Shown: positions 43,498 to 55,581 of the stretch, piece after piece | Layout of the letters: each line of letters begins with the position of its first letter | How positions within the stretch are numbered: position 1 is the first letter of the stretch | DNA from: Roseomonas nitratireducens | Lineage (GTDB): Bacteria > Pseudomonadota > Alphaproteobacteria > Acetobacterales > Acetobacteraceae | Length of the DNA: 64,000 bases | Direction of reading: 5' to 3' | NCBI RefSeq assembly: GCF_017813355.1 | Contig: NZ_JAGIYZ010000002.1 | Coordinates: forward strand, 124,001-188,000 | Notes under the pieces: model-generated | What the model was told of the DNA's origin: nothing | Seen by the model: the letters and a program-made list of their open reading frames with translations, nothing else | Databases searched by the model: none | Translations under genes and position numbers: made by a program

Positions 43498-44170
43498 ACC
43501 GCCGCTGCGGCTCGCCGCCGTCGAGCGCCGCTACCGGACCGAGGCGGGCGAACTGCCCGTGCTGCGCGGCGCCGACCTCACCCTCGCGGCGGGGGAGATT
43601 GTGGCCCTCGTCGCCCCCTCCGGCACCGGCAAGTCGACGCTGCTGCACCTTGCGGGGCTGCTCGAGAAGCCGGACGGGGGCGAGGTCTATGTCGAGGGCC
43701 GCGCCGCCGGGACGCTCTCGGACGATGCGCGCACGGCGATCCGCCGCGCGACGATCGGCTTCGTCTACCAGTTCCACCATCTGCTGCCGGAATTCACGGC
43801 GGAGGAGAACGTCGCGCTGCCGCAACTCGCCGCCGGCGCGGCACGCGGTGCGGCGCGCGACCGCGCACGCGGCCTGCTCGCCGCCTTCGGCCTGACGGGG
43901 CGGGAGGATCACCGGCCGGGCAAGCTTTCGGGCGGGGAGCAGCAGCGGGTCGCGATCGCGCGGGCGCTGGCGAACCAGCCGCGCGTGCTGCTGGCGGACG
44001 AGCCGACGGGCAATCTCGATGTCGGCACGGCCGACCGGGTCTTCGCCGAGTTGCTGGACCAGGTGCGCCACCACGGCGTCGCGGCACTGATCGCCACGCA
44101 CAATCCGGAGCTCGCGCGGCGGATGGACCGGATCGTGACGCTGCGGGAGGGCAGGGTCGTCGAGGGCTGA
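43490..44170 (+). CDS. lolD: Lipoprotein-releasing system ATP-binding protein
   Basis: ABC ATPase (226 residues) that powers lipoprotein release. Walker [10 protein letters not shown] is at 42-50, the signature is [16 protein letters not shown] and Walker B is [12 protein letters not shown]; the LolD/MacB-like Q-loop region reads [16 protein letters not shown]. It overlaps the upstream permease by eight bases and ends the proS-lol run. Confidence 0.95.
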   Translation: MSEPPLRLAAVERRYRTEAGELPVLRGADLTLAAGEIVALVAPSGTGKSTLLHLAGLLEKPDGGEVYVEGRAAGTLSDDARTAIRRATIGFVYQFHHLLPEFTAEENVALPQLAAGAARGAARDRARGLLAAFGLTGREDHRPGKLSGGEQQRVAIARALANQPRVLLADEPTGNLDVGTADRVFAELLDQVRHHGVAALIATHNPELARRMDRIVTLREGRVVEG

Positions 44171-44191
44171 ACGCGGCCCGGCGGCAACATC

Positions 44192-44216
44192 CGATCACAC
44201 CGGCCCAGTGTGATCG
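44192..44216. repeat. Inverted repeat between convergent lolD and hupE
   Basis: CGATCACAC-CGGCCCA-GTGTGATCG is a perfect 9-bp inverted repeat with a 7-base loop, 21 bases after the lolD stop. Its place between convergent genes suggests a two-way terminator hairpin; its sequence also resembles an operator. No T run. Confidence 0.5.
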
Positions 44217-44291
44217 CAGTTCGTGCCGAAGCGCTGGAGGCTTCCGGGGGAGGAAATCCGAACAGCCGTGCCCGGCAACTCGCCTCCTGGA

Positions 44292-44858
44292 CTACCCGGC
44301 GAGCAGGATCATCACGCCCACCGAGGCCATCGCCGCGCCGCTCGCCCGCACGAAGACGTCGCGCCGCGCCAGGCCGCGCGCCGCGAAGAAGCCGAGCGCA
44401 TGCAGCGCCACCGAGGCGGCGAGCATGCCGAGCGCGGTGAGAAGCGGCGCACCGCCGATCTCGACCCCGTGAACCGACCCATGCACCAGCCCGAACAGGG
44501 CCGCGGCGGGAAAGGCGATCCCCGCGCGGACGCGCGCCGTGATGGCGACCATCACGCCGAGCACCACCAGCGTCCCGGCCACAGTCTGCTCCAGCGGAGG
44601 GATCGCCGCGGCGACGCCGAGCCCGATGCCGACGGCCATGCCGCCCAGGAAGCAGGCCGGCAGCGCCCAGGGGCGCGGCAGCCCGCCCCGCGCCGCCCAG
44701 ATGCCGATCGCGACCATGGCGAGCAGGTGGTCGATGCCGAGCAGGGGGTGGACGAAGCCCGCCCCGAAGCCCAGGACGTGGCCGCCATGGGCAAGCGCCG
44801 GGCCGGCGGAAAGCAGCGTCGTGACAAGCGCGGCGGCGCTGAGGGCGAAGCGGGTCAT
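44292..44858 (-). CDS. hupE: HupE/UreJ family protein
   Basis: A 188-residue membrane protein with a cleavable signal (MTRFALSAAALVTTLLSAGPALA) followed by the HupE/UreJ hallmark HPLLGIDHLLAMVAIGIWAA and about six helices. Members are implicated in nickel uptake or secondary metal transport for hydrogenase and urease. Neither enzyme is encoded nearby, so here it is an orphan. GAGGA seven bases upstream supports ATG 44858. It is divergent from dnaE across 68 bases. Confidence 0.9.
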   Translation of the reverse strand: MTRFALSAAALVTTLLSAGPALAHGGHVLGFGAGFVHPLLGIDHLLAMVAIGIWAARGGLPRPWALPACFLGGMAVGIGLGVAAAIPPLEQTVAGTLVVLGVMVAITARVRAGIAFPAAALFGLVHGSVHGVEIGGAPLLTALGMLAASVALHALGFFAARGLARRDVFVRASGAAMASVGVMILLAG

Positions 44859-44926
44859 CGGGAGTCCTCGTCGTTCCGGGCCCATCCTGGCAAGCCCCCC
44901 GAAGGCCGACAAGCGCGGAGGATGGT

Positions 44927-48412
<3,486 letters not shown>

Positions 48413-48496
48413 CCTCGCGCGGCAGTTGCATCGGCATGGGGAAGCGTTGATCCTCACGTTTCGGTGTTGTGCTGTTCCCGGGAGTTGAGCGCCTCG

Positions 48497-50086
48497 ATGC
48501 GCGGTCTTGTCTTCGCCTGTCTCGCCTGCTTTCCCGTTCTTCTCCCCGCCCAGGCGGAGGCGCAGGCGAGGCCGCGCGCCGGCCAGCCCGCCGCTGCTGC
48601 CGCCGGCTTCCCGGTGCGGGCGATCGAGGTGCAAGGGAACACGATCTACGGGACGGAGGAGCTGCTCGCCTACGCCACGGGCTTCGTGCAGCAGCAGCAG
48701 GGGGATGTGACCCTGCCCGCGATCGCCGCGGCGATCGAACGGCTCTATCGCGAGGACGACTATTTCCTCGCCAGCGTCACGCCGCTGTACGACCCCGCGA
48801 CCGGCGCCGCCCGTCTGGTCGTCGACGAAGGCGGCGTCCAGTACCTGGAGGTTCTCGGCGTCGAGGAAGCGATCGGCGCGCGCATCGCCGGTTATATCCG
48901 CCCCGTGCTGACCGGCGCGCCCCTGCGCATGGCGGAATTCGAGCGGGCGCTGATGCTCGCCGGCGACCTTTCCGGCGTGCAGGTGCGGGCCGAATTCCGG
49001 CGCGACCCGGCGACGGGGGCGAACCAGCTGATCATCCACGCCAGCGCCAGGCGCTACCGCATCAGCGCGCTGATCGACAACACGCCGCGGCAATCGGCGG
49101 GCAACGCCTTCGTCAGCCTCGAACTCTATTCCGCGCTGACGGCGGGCGACATGGTGCGGCTCGTGGTCGGGGCGAGCGGCCGCACGGACTGGTCGGATGG
49201 CGGCGGCAACATCGCGGGCTTCTACCGCGCGCCGATCGGCACCGCGGGCACCTATGTCGAGGTGTTCGCCGCGAACACCGTCTACGGCCGGGATTCCGGC
49301 GGGCAGCTGACCGATTGGCGCCAGCAGCGCGGCGCCAACGCGATCGCGCTGGTCGGCCATCCCGTGCTGCGGGATCTCGACGAGTTCCTCTACGTCATGG
49401 CCGAGTACGACTATGCCGAGATCGATTTCGGCGGCGGCGGGGCAGGGCGCGACCGTTCGAACACCGGGCGGCTGATGGCCTACTACACGCGCATCGGCAG
49501 CGGCGGCGTGACCTTCCGGGCCGGGTTCACCGCCTCGGCCGGCGCGGCGGACAGCACGCGCGACCCGAACGTCGAGCCGAATTTCTGGCACCTGCGCGGC
49601 GTGCTCGGCGTGGTGGTGCCGCTGACCGACATCGCCGAGGGCCTCGCGCTGCGCATGGAGGGCTATGCGCAATTCAGCCCCTATACGCTGCCCGAGACGG
49701 AGCGCTTCTACCTCGGCGACCGCGACCGCATGCGGGGCTACGAGATCGGCGACCTGACGGGCGACAGCGGGGTGATCGGAACCTTCGAGCTCAGCCGCCA
49801 CTTCGCGGTCGATGCGCGGTACCTGCAGGCCGTCGCGCCGTCGCTGTTCTTCGACATCGGCATGATCCAGCGGAACAACGACTTCCCGGCGGTGCCGCGG
49901 CTGGGGCCGGACGGGGCACGGGTGGGCTATTCGAGCGCGGTGCTGGCCTCGACCGGCATCGCGGCGCGGGCCTTCCTACCGGATGGCTTCGTGCTGTCGG
50001 GCTGGGCCGCGCTGCCGTTGTCGGAGGATGGCCGCGGGTCGTATCTGAGCCCGACCTTCTACGCGCGACTGACCAAGACCTGGTGA
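48497..50086 (+). CDS. FhaC/ShlB-type outer-membrane transporter (TpsB-like)
   Basis: Outer-membrane protein of 529 residues with a signal peptide (MRGLVFACLACFPVLLPAQA, then EAQA). A POTRA domain follows (FPVRAIEVQGNTIYGTEEL to about residue 115, with VDEGGVQYLEVLGVE), then a 16-strand-like barrel starting at about residue 180. The conserved loop-6 lock of the family is present as RDRMRGYEIGDLTGDSG. The last residue is aromatic (TKTW), as in BAM substrates. In two-partner secretion such a protein exports a large TpsA exoprotein. No TpsA is adjacent; a Pro-rich exported protein follows 16 bases later. GTG 48464 is an alternative start but would precede the signal peptide. Confidence 0.88.
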   Translation: MRGLVFACLACFPVLLPAQAEAQARPRAGQPAAAAAGFPVRAIEVQGNTIYGTEELLAYATGFVQQQQGDVTLPAIAAAIERLYREDDYFLASVTPLYDPATGAARLVVDEGGVQYLEVLGVEEAIGARIAGYIRPVLTGAPLRMAEFERALMLAGDLSGVQVRAEFRRDPATGANQLIIHASARRYRISALIDNTPRQSAGNAFVSLELYSALTAGDMVRLVVGASGRTDWSDGGGNIAGFYRAPIGTAGTYVEVFAANTVYGRDSGGQLTDWRQQRGANAIALVGHPVLRDLDEFLYVMAEYDYAEIDFGGGGAGRDRSNTGRLMAYYTRIGSGGVTFRAGFTASAGAADSTRDPNVEPNFWHLRGVLGVVVPLTDIAEGLALRMEGYAQFSPYTLPETERFYLGDRDRMRGYEIGDLTGDSGVIGTFELSRHFAVDARYLQAVAPSLFFDIGMIQRNNDFPAVPRLGPDGARVGYSSAVLASTGIAARAFLPDGFVLSGWAALPLSEDGRGSYLSPTFYARLTKTW

Positions 50087-50102
50087 CGAAGGGGATGCGG
50101 CG

Positions 50103-51866
50103 ATGAAGAGGCTGCTGTTGGCGACGGTCTCCGCGCTGCTCGCGCTGGGTCCCCAGGCGGCGCAGGCGGCCGGCGGCAGCAACGGCCAGGGCAACCGCTT
50201 CGGCTGGTGCCAGGGGGTGGGCAATCCGCATGGCGGCACCTGCGGCGGGTCGCGCCCGGGGATGATTCCGGATGCCGGGCAGACGCACCAGCCGGTCCCG
50301 ACGACGACGCAGCAGCCTCGGCCGCCACAGGTCCAGCCGCCGCCCCTGCATGTTCAATTGCCGCCGACGAGCGTGCCGGGCGTGGTCAGCGGCGGGGCGC
50401 GGCCGCCGATGCAGGTGCCGCCGGTGGTGCAGCAGACCCCGGTGCTGCAGCGCGTGCCTGTGCCGCCCGGCGGCGCGCAGACGCCGCCGCAGCCGATCGT
50501 CGCGCCACCCCTTCCGGGGGGCGGCACCGGCCAGCCAACGCCGGGTGTGATCGTGCCGGGGGGAGGGACCCCGCCCATGGTCGGCTCGCAACCCCAGGTG
50601 CCGCCCCTGCCGGGGCGGACGCCGCCGCAGCCGCCCGCCCAGTTTCCGCCGCCGCGCCAGCCGCCCAACCAAGTGCCGCCGCTGGCGGTGGTGGTCGCGC
50701 CCGTGCCGCAGCAGCCGATCGTCTCGGGCGGTGGCGGCGGCGTGCCGATGCCGCAATCCGTGCCCGTGATCGTTCCCGTTCTCGTGCCGCCGGTGCCAGG
50801 CGGTGGAGTCCCGATGCCACAGGGCCAGCCGCCGGGGCGCCAGCCGCCGCAGGTGGCGACGCCGTATCTGGTGCCACCGGTGCCCGGTGGTGGTGGAGTC
50901 CCGGTTCCACAGGGGCAGCCGCAGGGGCGGCAGCCGCCGCAGGTTGCGACACCGAATCTCGTGCCGTCGGTACCGGGCGGTGGTGGTCCGGTTCCACAGG
51001 GTCAGCCGCCGGGGCGCCAGCCGCCGCAGGTCGCGACGCCGTATCTGGTGCCGTCGGTGCCGGGTGGTGGTGGTGGCCCGGTGCCGCAGGGCCAGCCGCC
51101 GGGGCGCCAGCCGCCGCAGGTCGCGACGCCGTATCTGGTGCCGTCGGTGCCGGGTGGTGGTGGAGGCCCGGTTCCGCAGGGTCAGCCCCCTGGGCGCCAG
51201 CCGCCGCAGGTCGCGACGCCGTATCTGGTGCCATCGGTGCCGGGTGGTGGTGGTCCGGTGCCGCAGGGCCAGCCGCCGGGGCGCCAGCCGCCGCAGATCG
51301 CGACACCTTATCTTGTGCCAACGGTGCCGGGTGGCGGTGATCCGCCGAGGCCGCCCTATGCCATTCCGGTGCCCATGCTTGTCGGGCCGACGATCGTGCG
51401 CGGAGAGCCGCTCGATCCGCCGCCGATCCGGTCTGGCGGCCCCGGTCCGGTCCTGCTGCAGACGCCGCCGACGACGGTGAACCAGGCGATCGCGCCGCGG
51501 CCGCGGCCCAATCCGCAGGGCGGCGGCGTGCTCGTCCCGGGCGAGCCGACGATTCGCATCGGGCGGGAGCCCGCGGCGGATGGTGCCGTGGCGCCGCGCT
51601 TGATCACCCGGGCGCCGGGGCGGCAGCCGTCCCATGACGTGCCGCATTTCGAGGCGGGGCCGGAAGGCGGGGCGTGGAACTGCCTTGCGAGCGGCCACAG
51701 CATGCGGCGGCACATCGATGAGCGTGGCTTGGAGTCCGTCAGCGGCACGATGCCTGCGATGGTCGTGGCGACGATGATGTTCCGCGACGTGCCTGCGCTT
51801 CACGAGAGCCACACGGAGTGCCTGGTGAGCGTCCATCGCCGGCCAAGGACGGTGGTGAACCGGTAG
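50103..51866 (+). CDS. Exported proline/glycine-rich tandem-repeat protein
   Basis: A 587-residue protein that I do not recognise. It has a clear signal peptide (MKRLLLATVSALLALGPQAAQA). Next comes a short Gly/Asn-rich segment with two cysteines (RFGWCQGVGNPHGGTCGG), then about 400 residues rich in Pro, Gln, Gly and Val, including six tandem repeats of 29-30 residues with core PVPQGQPPGRQPPQVATPYL. The C-terminal 75 residues look globular, with two cysteines (AWNCLASGHSMRRHI and SHTECLVSVHRR). The N-terminal TPS secretion domain of TpsA proteins is not evident. AAGGGG precedes the ATG. It directly follows the TpsB-like gene, so the two are likely co-transcribed and functionally linked (inference). 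Confidence 0.75.
   Translation: MKRLLLATVSALLALGPQAAQAAGGSNGQGNRFGWCQGVGNPHGGTCGGSRPGMIPDAGQTHQPVPTTTQQPRPPQVQPPPLHVQLPPTSVPGVVSGGARPPMQVPPVVQQTPVLQRVPVPPGGAQTPPQPIVAPPLPGGGTGQPTPGVIVPGGGTPPMVGSQPQVPPLPGRTPPQPPAQFPPPRQPPNQVPPLAVVVAPVPQQPIVSGGGGGVPMPQSVPVIVPVLVPPVPGGGVPMPQGQPPGRQPPQVATPYLVPPVPGGGGVPVPQGQPQGRQPPQVATPNLVPSVPGGGGPVPQGQPPGRQPPQVATPYLVPSVPGGGGGPVPQGQPPGRQPPQVATPYLVPSVPGGGGGPVPQGQPPGRQPPQVATPYLVPSVPGGGGPVPQGQPPGRQPPQIATPYLVPTVPGGGDPPRPPYAIPVPMLVGPTIVRGEPLDPPPIRSGGPGPVLLQTPPTTVNQAIAPRPRPNPQGGGVLVPGEPTIRIGREPAADGAVAPRLITRAPGRQPSHDVPHFEAGPEGGAWNCLASGHSMRRHIDERGLESVSGTMPAMVVATMMFRDVPALHESHTECLVSVHRRPRTVVNR
50781..51311 (+). repeat. Six in-frame tandem repeats of 87/90 bp
   Basis: Units run 50781-50867, 50868-50957, 50958-51044, 51045-51134, 51135-51224 and 51225-51311, each coding LVP(P/S)VPGGG and then PVPQGQPPGRQPPQVATPY with one Gly more or less. 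A seventh partial unit starts at 51312. Units 3 to 6 are nearly identical in DNA, which indicates recent expansion or gene conversion. Confidence 0.92.
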
Positions 51867-51964
51867 CCAGGCGCCTCGGCAATGATTTATTTTCCATAAT
51901 ATACCTTATGCGGCAATCATCCATGACCCCGCGCCACCCTTCGCCTTCGGCGCGGTGATGGTGT

Positions 51965-52016
51965 CCAGAGGCCTTTCGGCCTCTGGCGGGGTGGTTCGGA
52001 GGGGCAGCGCCCCTCC
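51965..52016. repeat. Double palindromic intergenic element
   Basis: CCAGAGGCC-TTTC-GGCCTCTGG (51965-51986) and GGAGGGGC-AGC-GCCCCTCC (51998-52016) are perfect hairpins between the repeat-protein gene and the amidase gene, which converge here. Layout and style resemble the element at 11495-11549. An AT-rich patch precedes it (51880-51910). It may serve as a two-way terminator. Confidence 0.7.
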
Positions 52017-52036
52017 GGTCCCAATGCCAGGATCCC

Positions 52037-53434
52037 TCACGCCGCGAAGTGCGGGATGAACGGCCGTTCCTCGAGGAACGCCGCCGCCGCCCGCAGCACC
52101 AGCGCATCCGCGCAGCGCGGCCCGGCGATCTGCAGCCCGATCGGCAACCCCTGCCCGTCCCGCCCGCAAGGGACCGAGACCGCGGCGCCGTGCGACAGGT
52201 CGAAGGGATAGGAGAACTCCGCCCAGACCAGCCAATCCCAGGCGTGGTCCGGCCAATGGGCCGGGCGCTGGCGCCCGACCTCGAAGGCGGTGACCGAGGC
52301 GGCGGGCGTGACCAGCAGGTCCCAGCCCGAGGCGAACCACTGGCCGATCTCGGCCGCGTAGGCGATGCGCTGGCCCTGGGCGGCGATCGCCTCCCGCAGG
52401 GTCATGCCCTCGTATTCGGCGAGGCAGGCCGCCAGGCCCGGGTCCTGCAGGGCCCGGCGCTCGGGATCGGTCTCGAGGAAGGGCAGCATGGCGATGCCCC
52501 AGAGCCCCCGTTCCAGCCCCGGCCCCTTCGGGCCCCAGGGCGGCGTCACCTCCTCGACCATGGCGCCGGCGGCCTCGAAGGCCGGCAGGGCGGCGCGCAC
52601 CGCGGCCGCCACATCCGGATCGACGCGGGCATGGCCGAGGTCCGGGCTGTAGGCGATGCGCAGCCCGCGCAGGTCCGGCGCGCCGACCTCCGCCGCCCGG
52701 AACCCGCCCGGCAATGTCGTATGATCAGCGGGATGCAGCCCGGCCATCACTTCGAGCATGAGCGCGGCATCGGCGACGGACCGGGTGATCGGCCCGGCAT
52801 GGGACAGCGACTGGTTGTTGGTGACCGGCGCATAGGGCACCAGGCCGAAGGTCGGCTTGTGCCCGACCGCGCCGCAGAAATGCGCCGGCAGGCGCACCGA
52901 GCCCGCCCCGTCCGTGCCCAGGTGCAGCGCCCCGCACCCCGCGCCGGCCAGCGCGGCCGCGCCGGAGGATGAACCGCCGGCCGTAACCCCATGTTTCCAC
53001 GGATTATGCGTGTGCCCGGTCAGCGGGCTGCTGCTGACGGCCGTCCAGCCATATTCGGTCGAGGTGGTCTTGCCGAGGATGATCGCCCCGGCCGCCTTCA
53101 GCCGCGCGACCAGCGGCGCGTCATGCCCGAGCGGCGCGGGGTCGCTCAGGCGCGACCCGCGCCGCGTCGGCAGGCCCGCGACGGCCGTGATGTCCTTGAT
53201 GGTGGCCGGCACGCCGTGCAGCGGGCCGAGCGGCAGTCCGGCCATCACCGCCGCCTCCGCCTTCCGCGCGGCGGCCATGGCGCCATCGGCATCGAGCGCG
53301 GCGAAGGCGTTCAGCCGCGGTTCCCAGGCCTCGATCCGGGCCAGCACGGCGCGCGTCACCTCGACCGGGGAGGCACGGCGCGTGCGGACCAGCTCGGCCT
53401 GGGCGGTGGCGGGCAGGGTCGCGAGGTCGGTCAT
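52037..53434 (-). CDS. Amidase (amidase signature family)
   Basis: A 465-residue hydrolase of the amidase signature family (Ser-cisSer-Lys triad). The lysine lies in ATIKDITAV, the cis-serine in TAGGSSSGAAALAG and the nucleophilic serine in GTDGAGSVRLPA. Family members cleave a wide range of amides; GatA is excluded because no gatB or gatC is adjacent. The ATG overlaps the stop of the upstream molybdopterin oxidoreductase (ATGA), so the two are translated together. Confidence 0.93.
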   Translation of the reverse strand: MTDLATLPATAQAELVRTRRASPVEVTRAVLARIEAWEPRLNAFAALDADGAMAAARKAEAAVMAGLPLGPLHGVPATIKDITAVAGLPTRRGSRLSDPAPLGHDAPLVARLKAAGAIILGKTTSTEYGWTAVSSSPLTGHTHNPWKHGVTAGGSSSGAAALAGAGCGALHLGTDGAGSVRLPAHFCGAVGHKPTFGLVPYAPVTNNQSLSHAGPITRSVADAALMLEVMAGLHPADHTTLPGGFRAAEVGAPDLRGLRIAYSPDLGHARVDPDVAAAVRAALPAFEAAGAMVEEVTPPWGPKGPGLERGLWGIAMLPFLETDPERRALQDPGLAACLAEYEGMTLREAIAAQGQRIAYAAEIGQWFASGWDLLVTPAASVTAFEVGRQRPAHWPDHAWDWLVWAEFSYPFDLSHGAAVSVPCGRDGQGLPIGLQIAGPRCADALVLRAAAAFLEERPFIPHFAA

Positions 53435-55464
53435 GCCGCGCGCTCCTCGCCCCAGGCGGCGATGTCGAGGAAGGTGGACTGGTAGCAGGCGCCCTCCCCC
53501 ATGTCGGTCCTGCGCATGTCGCAGAGCATGTTGACCGTGCCCGACACCGCCTCGGCATCCGGCCGCTGGCCGGGCACCAGGCAGACGCCCGGCTGGACCT
53601 CGTCGCTCACCTTCAGCACCAGCCCCACCTCCCCGAGATCGTTGAACAACCGCACCTTCTGCCCGTCGGCCAGGCCGCGCTTCGCGGCCTCGTCAGGGTG
53701 GAGGATCGCGCAGGGCGCCCCTTCCCGCTTCCGCAGGAAGGGGGAGGCCGCATAGGCCGTGTGCGCCTGGAAATAGCCCGGCGCCGTCAGCAGCCGCAGC
53801 GGCCAGCGGGCGGCGTCCGCGGCCTCGACCGGGTCTTCCTGCCAGACCGGCATGGGCGGGACGCCCTGCTTGGCCAGGGTCTCGGAATAGATCTCGAGCC
53901 GCCCGGAGGGGGTGCGGAACTCCTGCGCCGCCGGCGCCTTGAACTTGAAGGGGCCTTCGAAGACGCGGGCGGGATCGACTTCGCCCACCATCCCGGTCGC
54001 GCCTTTGAACAGAAGGGGCACGATCTCCTTGGGCTGCAACGAAAAGACCGCGTCGGTCAGCCCCATCCGCCGGCCCAGGTCCTGCGCCAGGTGGAAGTTC
54101 GACCGCGCCTGGTGCTGCGGCGGGATGGCGGCTTCCGCGTACTGCATCCGGTAGGTGCCGTAGGAACGGTAAAAGTCCTCGGTCTCGAGGTAGGTGGTGG
54201 CGGGCAGCACGATGTCGGCGAAGCGCGCCGTGTCGGTCATGAAGGGGTCGTGGACCACGGTGAACAGGTCCTCCCGCGCCAGGGCCCGGCGCAGACGGGC
54301 GACATCCGGGTTGGTCACGGCAGGGTTGTTGGCGGCGATGAACAGGGCGCGGATCGGCGGGTCGCGCATCTCCTCCAGTGCCTCCCCCAGCGCCAGATGG
54401 TTCACCATGCGCGCGGCGGCGGGGCCGGAGGGCTTGCCCAGCACCTGGAACTGGAAATCCATCGACGCCGCGGCGAGCAGCAGCGCCCCGCCCCCTTCCC
54501 GCCCATAGGCGCCGGTCAGCGCCGGCAGGGTCGCGACGGCCCGCAGCGCCTGGCCGCCCTTGGCGAGGCGGGTCATGCCCTCGCCCAACCGGATCAGGGA
54601 GGTCTTCGCCGCGCCGTACATGGCGGCCAGCCGCTCGATATCGGCCTCGGCGAGCCCGGTGATCCGCGCGACCCGGGCGGGCGGGAAGTCCGGCAGGACC
54701 TCGGTCGCCCAGCGGTCGAAGCCGAGGGTATGGGCGTCGACATAGGCGCGGTCGATCTTGCCGTCCCGAAGCAGGATATGGGCGATGCCGCAGGCGAGCG
54801 CGGCATCCGTGCCGATCCGGATCGGCAGGTGCCAGTCCGCCCGCGCCGCGGTCTGGCTGCGCCGCGGGTCGATGACGATGAGCTTCACCCCCGTCTTGCG
54901 CACCTTTTCCAGCAGCGCCCAGACATGGACGTTCACCGCCATCAGGTCGCAGCCCCAGGCGATGACCAGGTCGGAATGCACAATGCTTTCCGGGTCGGTG
55001 CCGCCGACCGGGCCGAGCGTCATGTCCCAGGCCGTCTCGCAGCAGGTGTCGCAGACCGTCCCGGCCATGAGGCGGGAGGTGCCGAGCGCATGGAACAGCC
55101 CGGAGACCAGCCGCCGGTTCATGTGCCCCTGATGGGCGGAATAGGCGTAGCCGAGGATCGCCTCCGCCCCGTCCGCGGCGATGATGGACTTCCAGCGGGC
55201 GGTTATCTCGTCCAGCGCTGCGTCCCAGGTGATCGGGGCGAACTGGCCGCTGCCCTTCGGGCCGGTGCGGCGCAGCGGGGTGCGCAGCCGGTCGGGCGCG
55301 TGCACCACCTCCACGTCGCGCGTCACCTTCGCGCAGGCGAAGCCGGCGGTGTAGGGCTCATCCGGGTCGCCCTGGATGCGCAGCACCTGGCCGGCTTCCA
55401 CCTCGACGACCAGGGAGCACATGTCGGGGCAGTCATGGGCACAGACGGCGCGATGCTTGGTCAT
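53431..55464 (-). CDS. Molybdopterin-dependent oxidoreductase (DMSO reductase superfamily)
   Basis: A 677-residue catalytic subunit with bis-molybdopterin guanine dinucleotide and one [4Fe-4S] cluster. The N-terminal cluster ligands are CAHDCPDMC and a fourth cysteine in GFACAKVTRD. The middle holds DLVIAWGCDLMAVN and LIVIDPRRSQTA, and the C-terminal domain (from about residue 560) is the typical cofactor-binding barrel. The likely metal ligand is one of the cysteines of GTVCDTCCETA, but this is not certain. No Tat signal or partner subunits are visible, so it is probably cytoplasmic and works alone. Substrate unknown; coupling to an amidase is a clue. Confidence 0.9.
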   Translation of the reverse strand: MTKHRAVCAHDCPDMCSLVVEVEAGQVLRIQGDPDEPYTAGFACAKVTRDVEVVHAPDRLRTPLRRTGPKGSGQFAPITWDAALDEITARWKSIIAADGAEAILGYAYSAHQGHMNRRLVSGLFHALGTSRLMAGTVCDTCCETAWDMTLGPVGGTDPESIVHSDLVIAWGCDLMAVNVHVWALLEKVRKTGVKLIVIDPRRSQTAARADWHLPIRIGTDAALACGIAHILLRDGKIDRAYVDAHTLGFDRWATEVLPDFPPARVARITGLAEADIERLAAMYGAAKTSLIRLGEGMTRLAKGGQALRAVATLPALTGAYGREGGGALLLAAASMDFQFQVLGKPSGPAAARMVNHLALGEALEEMRDPPIRALFIAANNPAVTNPDVARLRRALAREDLFTVVHDPFMTDTARFADIVLPATTYLETEDFYRSYGTYRMQYAEAAIPPQHQARSNFHLAQDLGRRMGLTDAVFSLQPKEIVPLLFKGATGMVGEVDPARVFEGPFKFKAPAAQEFRTPSGRLEIYSETLAKQGVPPMPVWQEDPVEAADAARWPLRLLTAPGYFQAHTAYAASPFLRKREGAPCAILHPDEAAKRGLADGQKVRLFNDLGEVGLVLKVSDEVQPGVCLVPGQRPDAEAVSGTVNMLCDMRRTDMGEGACYQSTFLDIAAWGEERAA

Positions 55465-55581
55465 GGCGGCGGGCTTCCTTCAGGCCGGGTCAGTGTCGGC
55501 AGGGATGGCGCGCGGCGCAACGGGGCTTGCCAGCCGCGGCCCGGCGCGGGACGACAGGCGCGCCACCCGCCAGGACCCGCC

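Noticed and set aside
50781-51311. CRISPR-like array
   Set aside because: Units are contiguous 87/90-bp coding repeats without unique spacers, in frame with a long ORF, and no cas genes are present.
49791-51836. Minus-strand His/Arg repeat protein opposite the Pro-rich gene
   Set aside because: The repeats are the reverse complement of the plus-strand repeats. The plus frame has the signal peptide and ribosome site.
51867-51964. Mobile-element boundary in the AT-rich patch after the repeat protein
   Set aside because: No terminal inverted repeats, target duplications, integrase or tRNA attachment site could be found.
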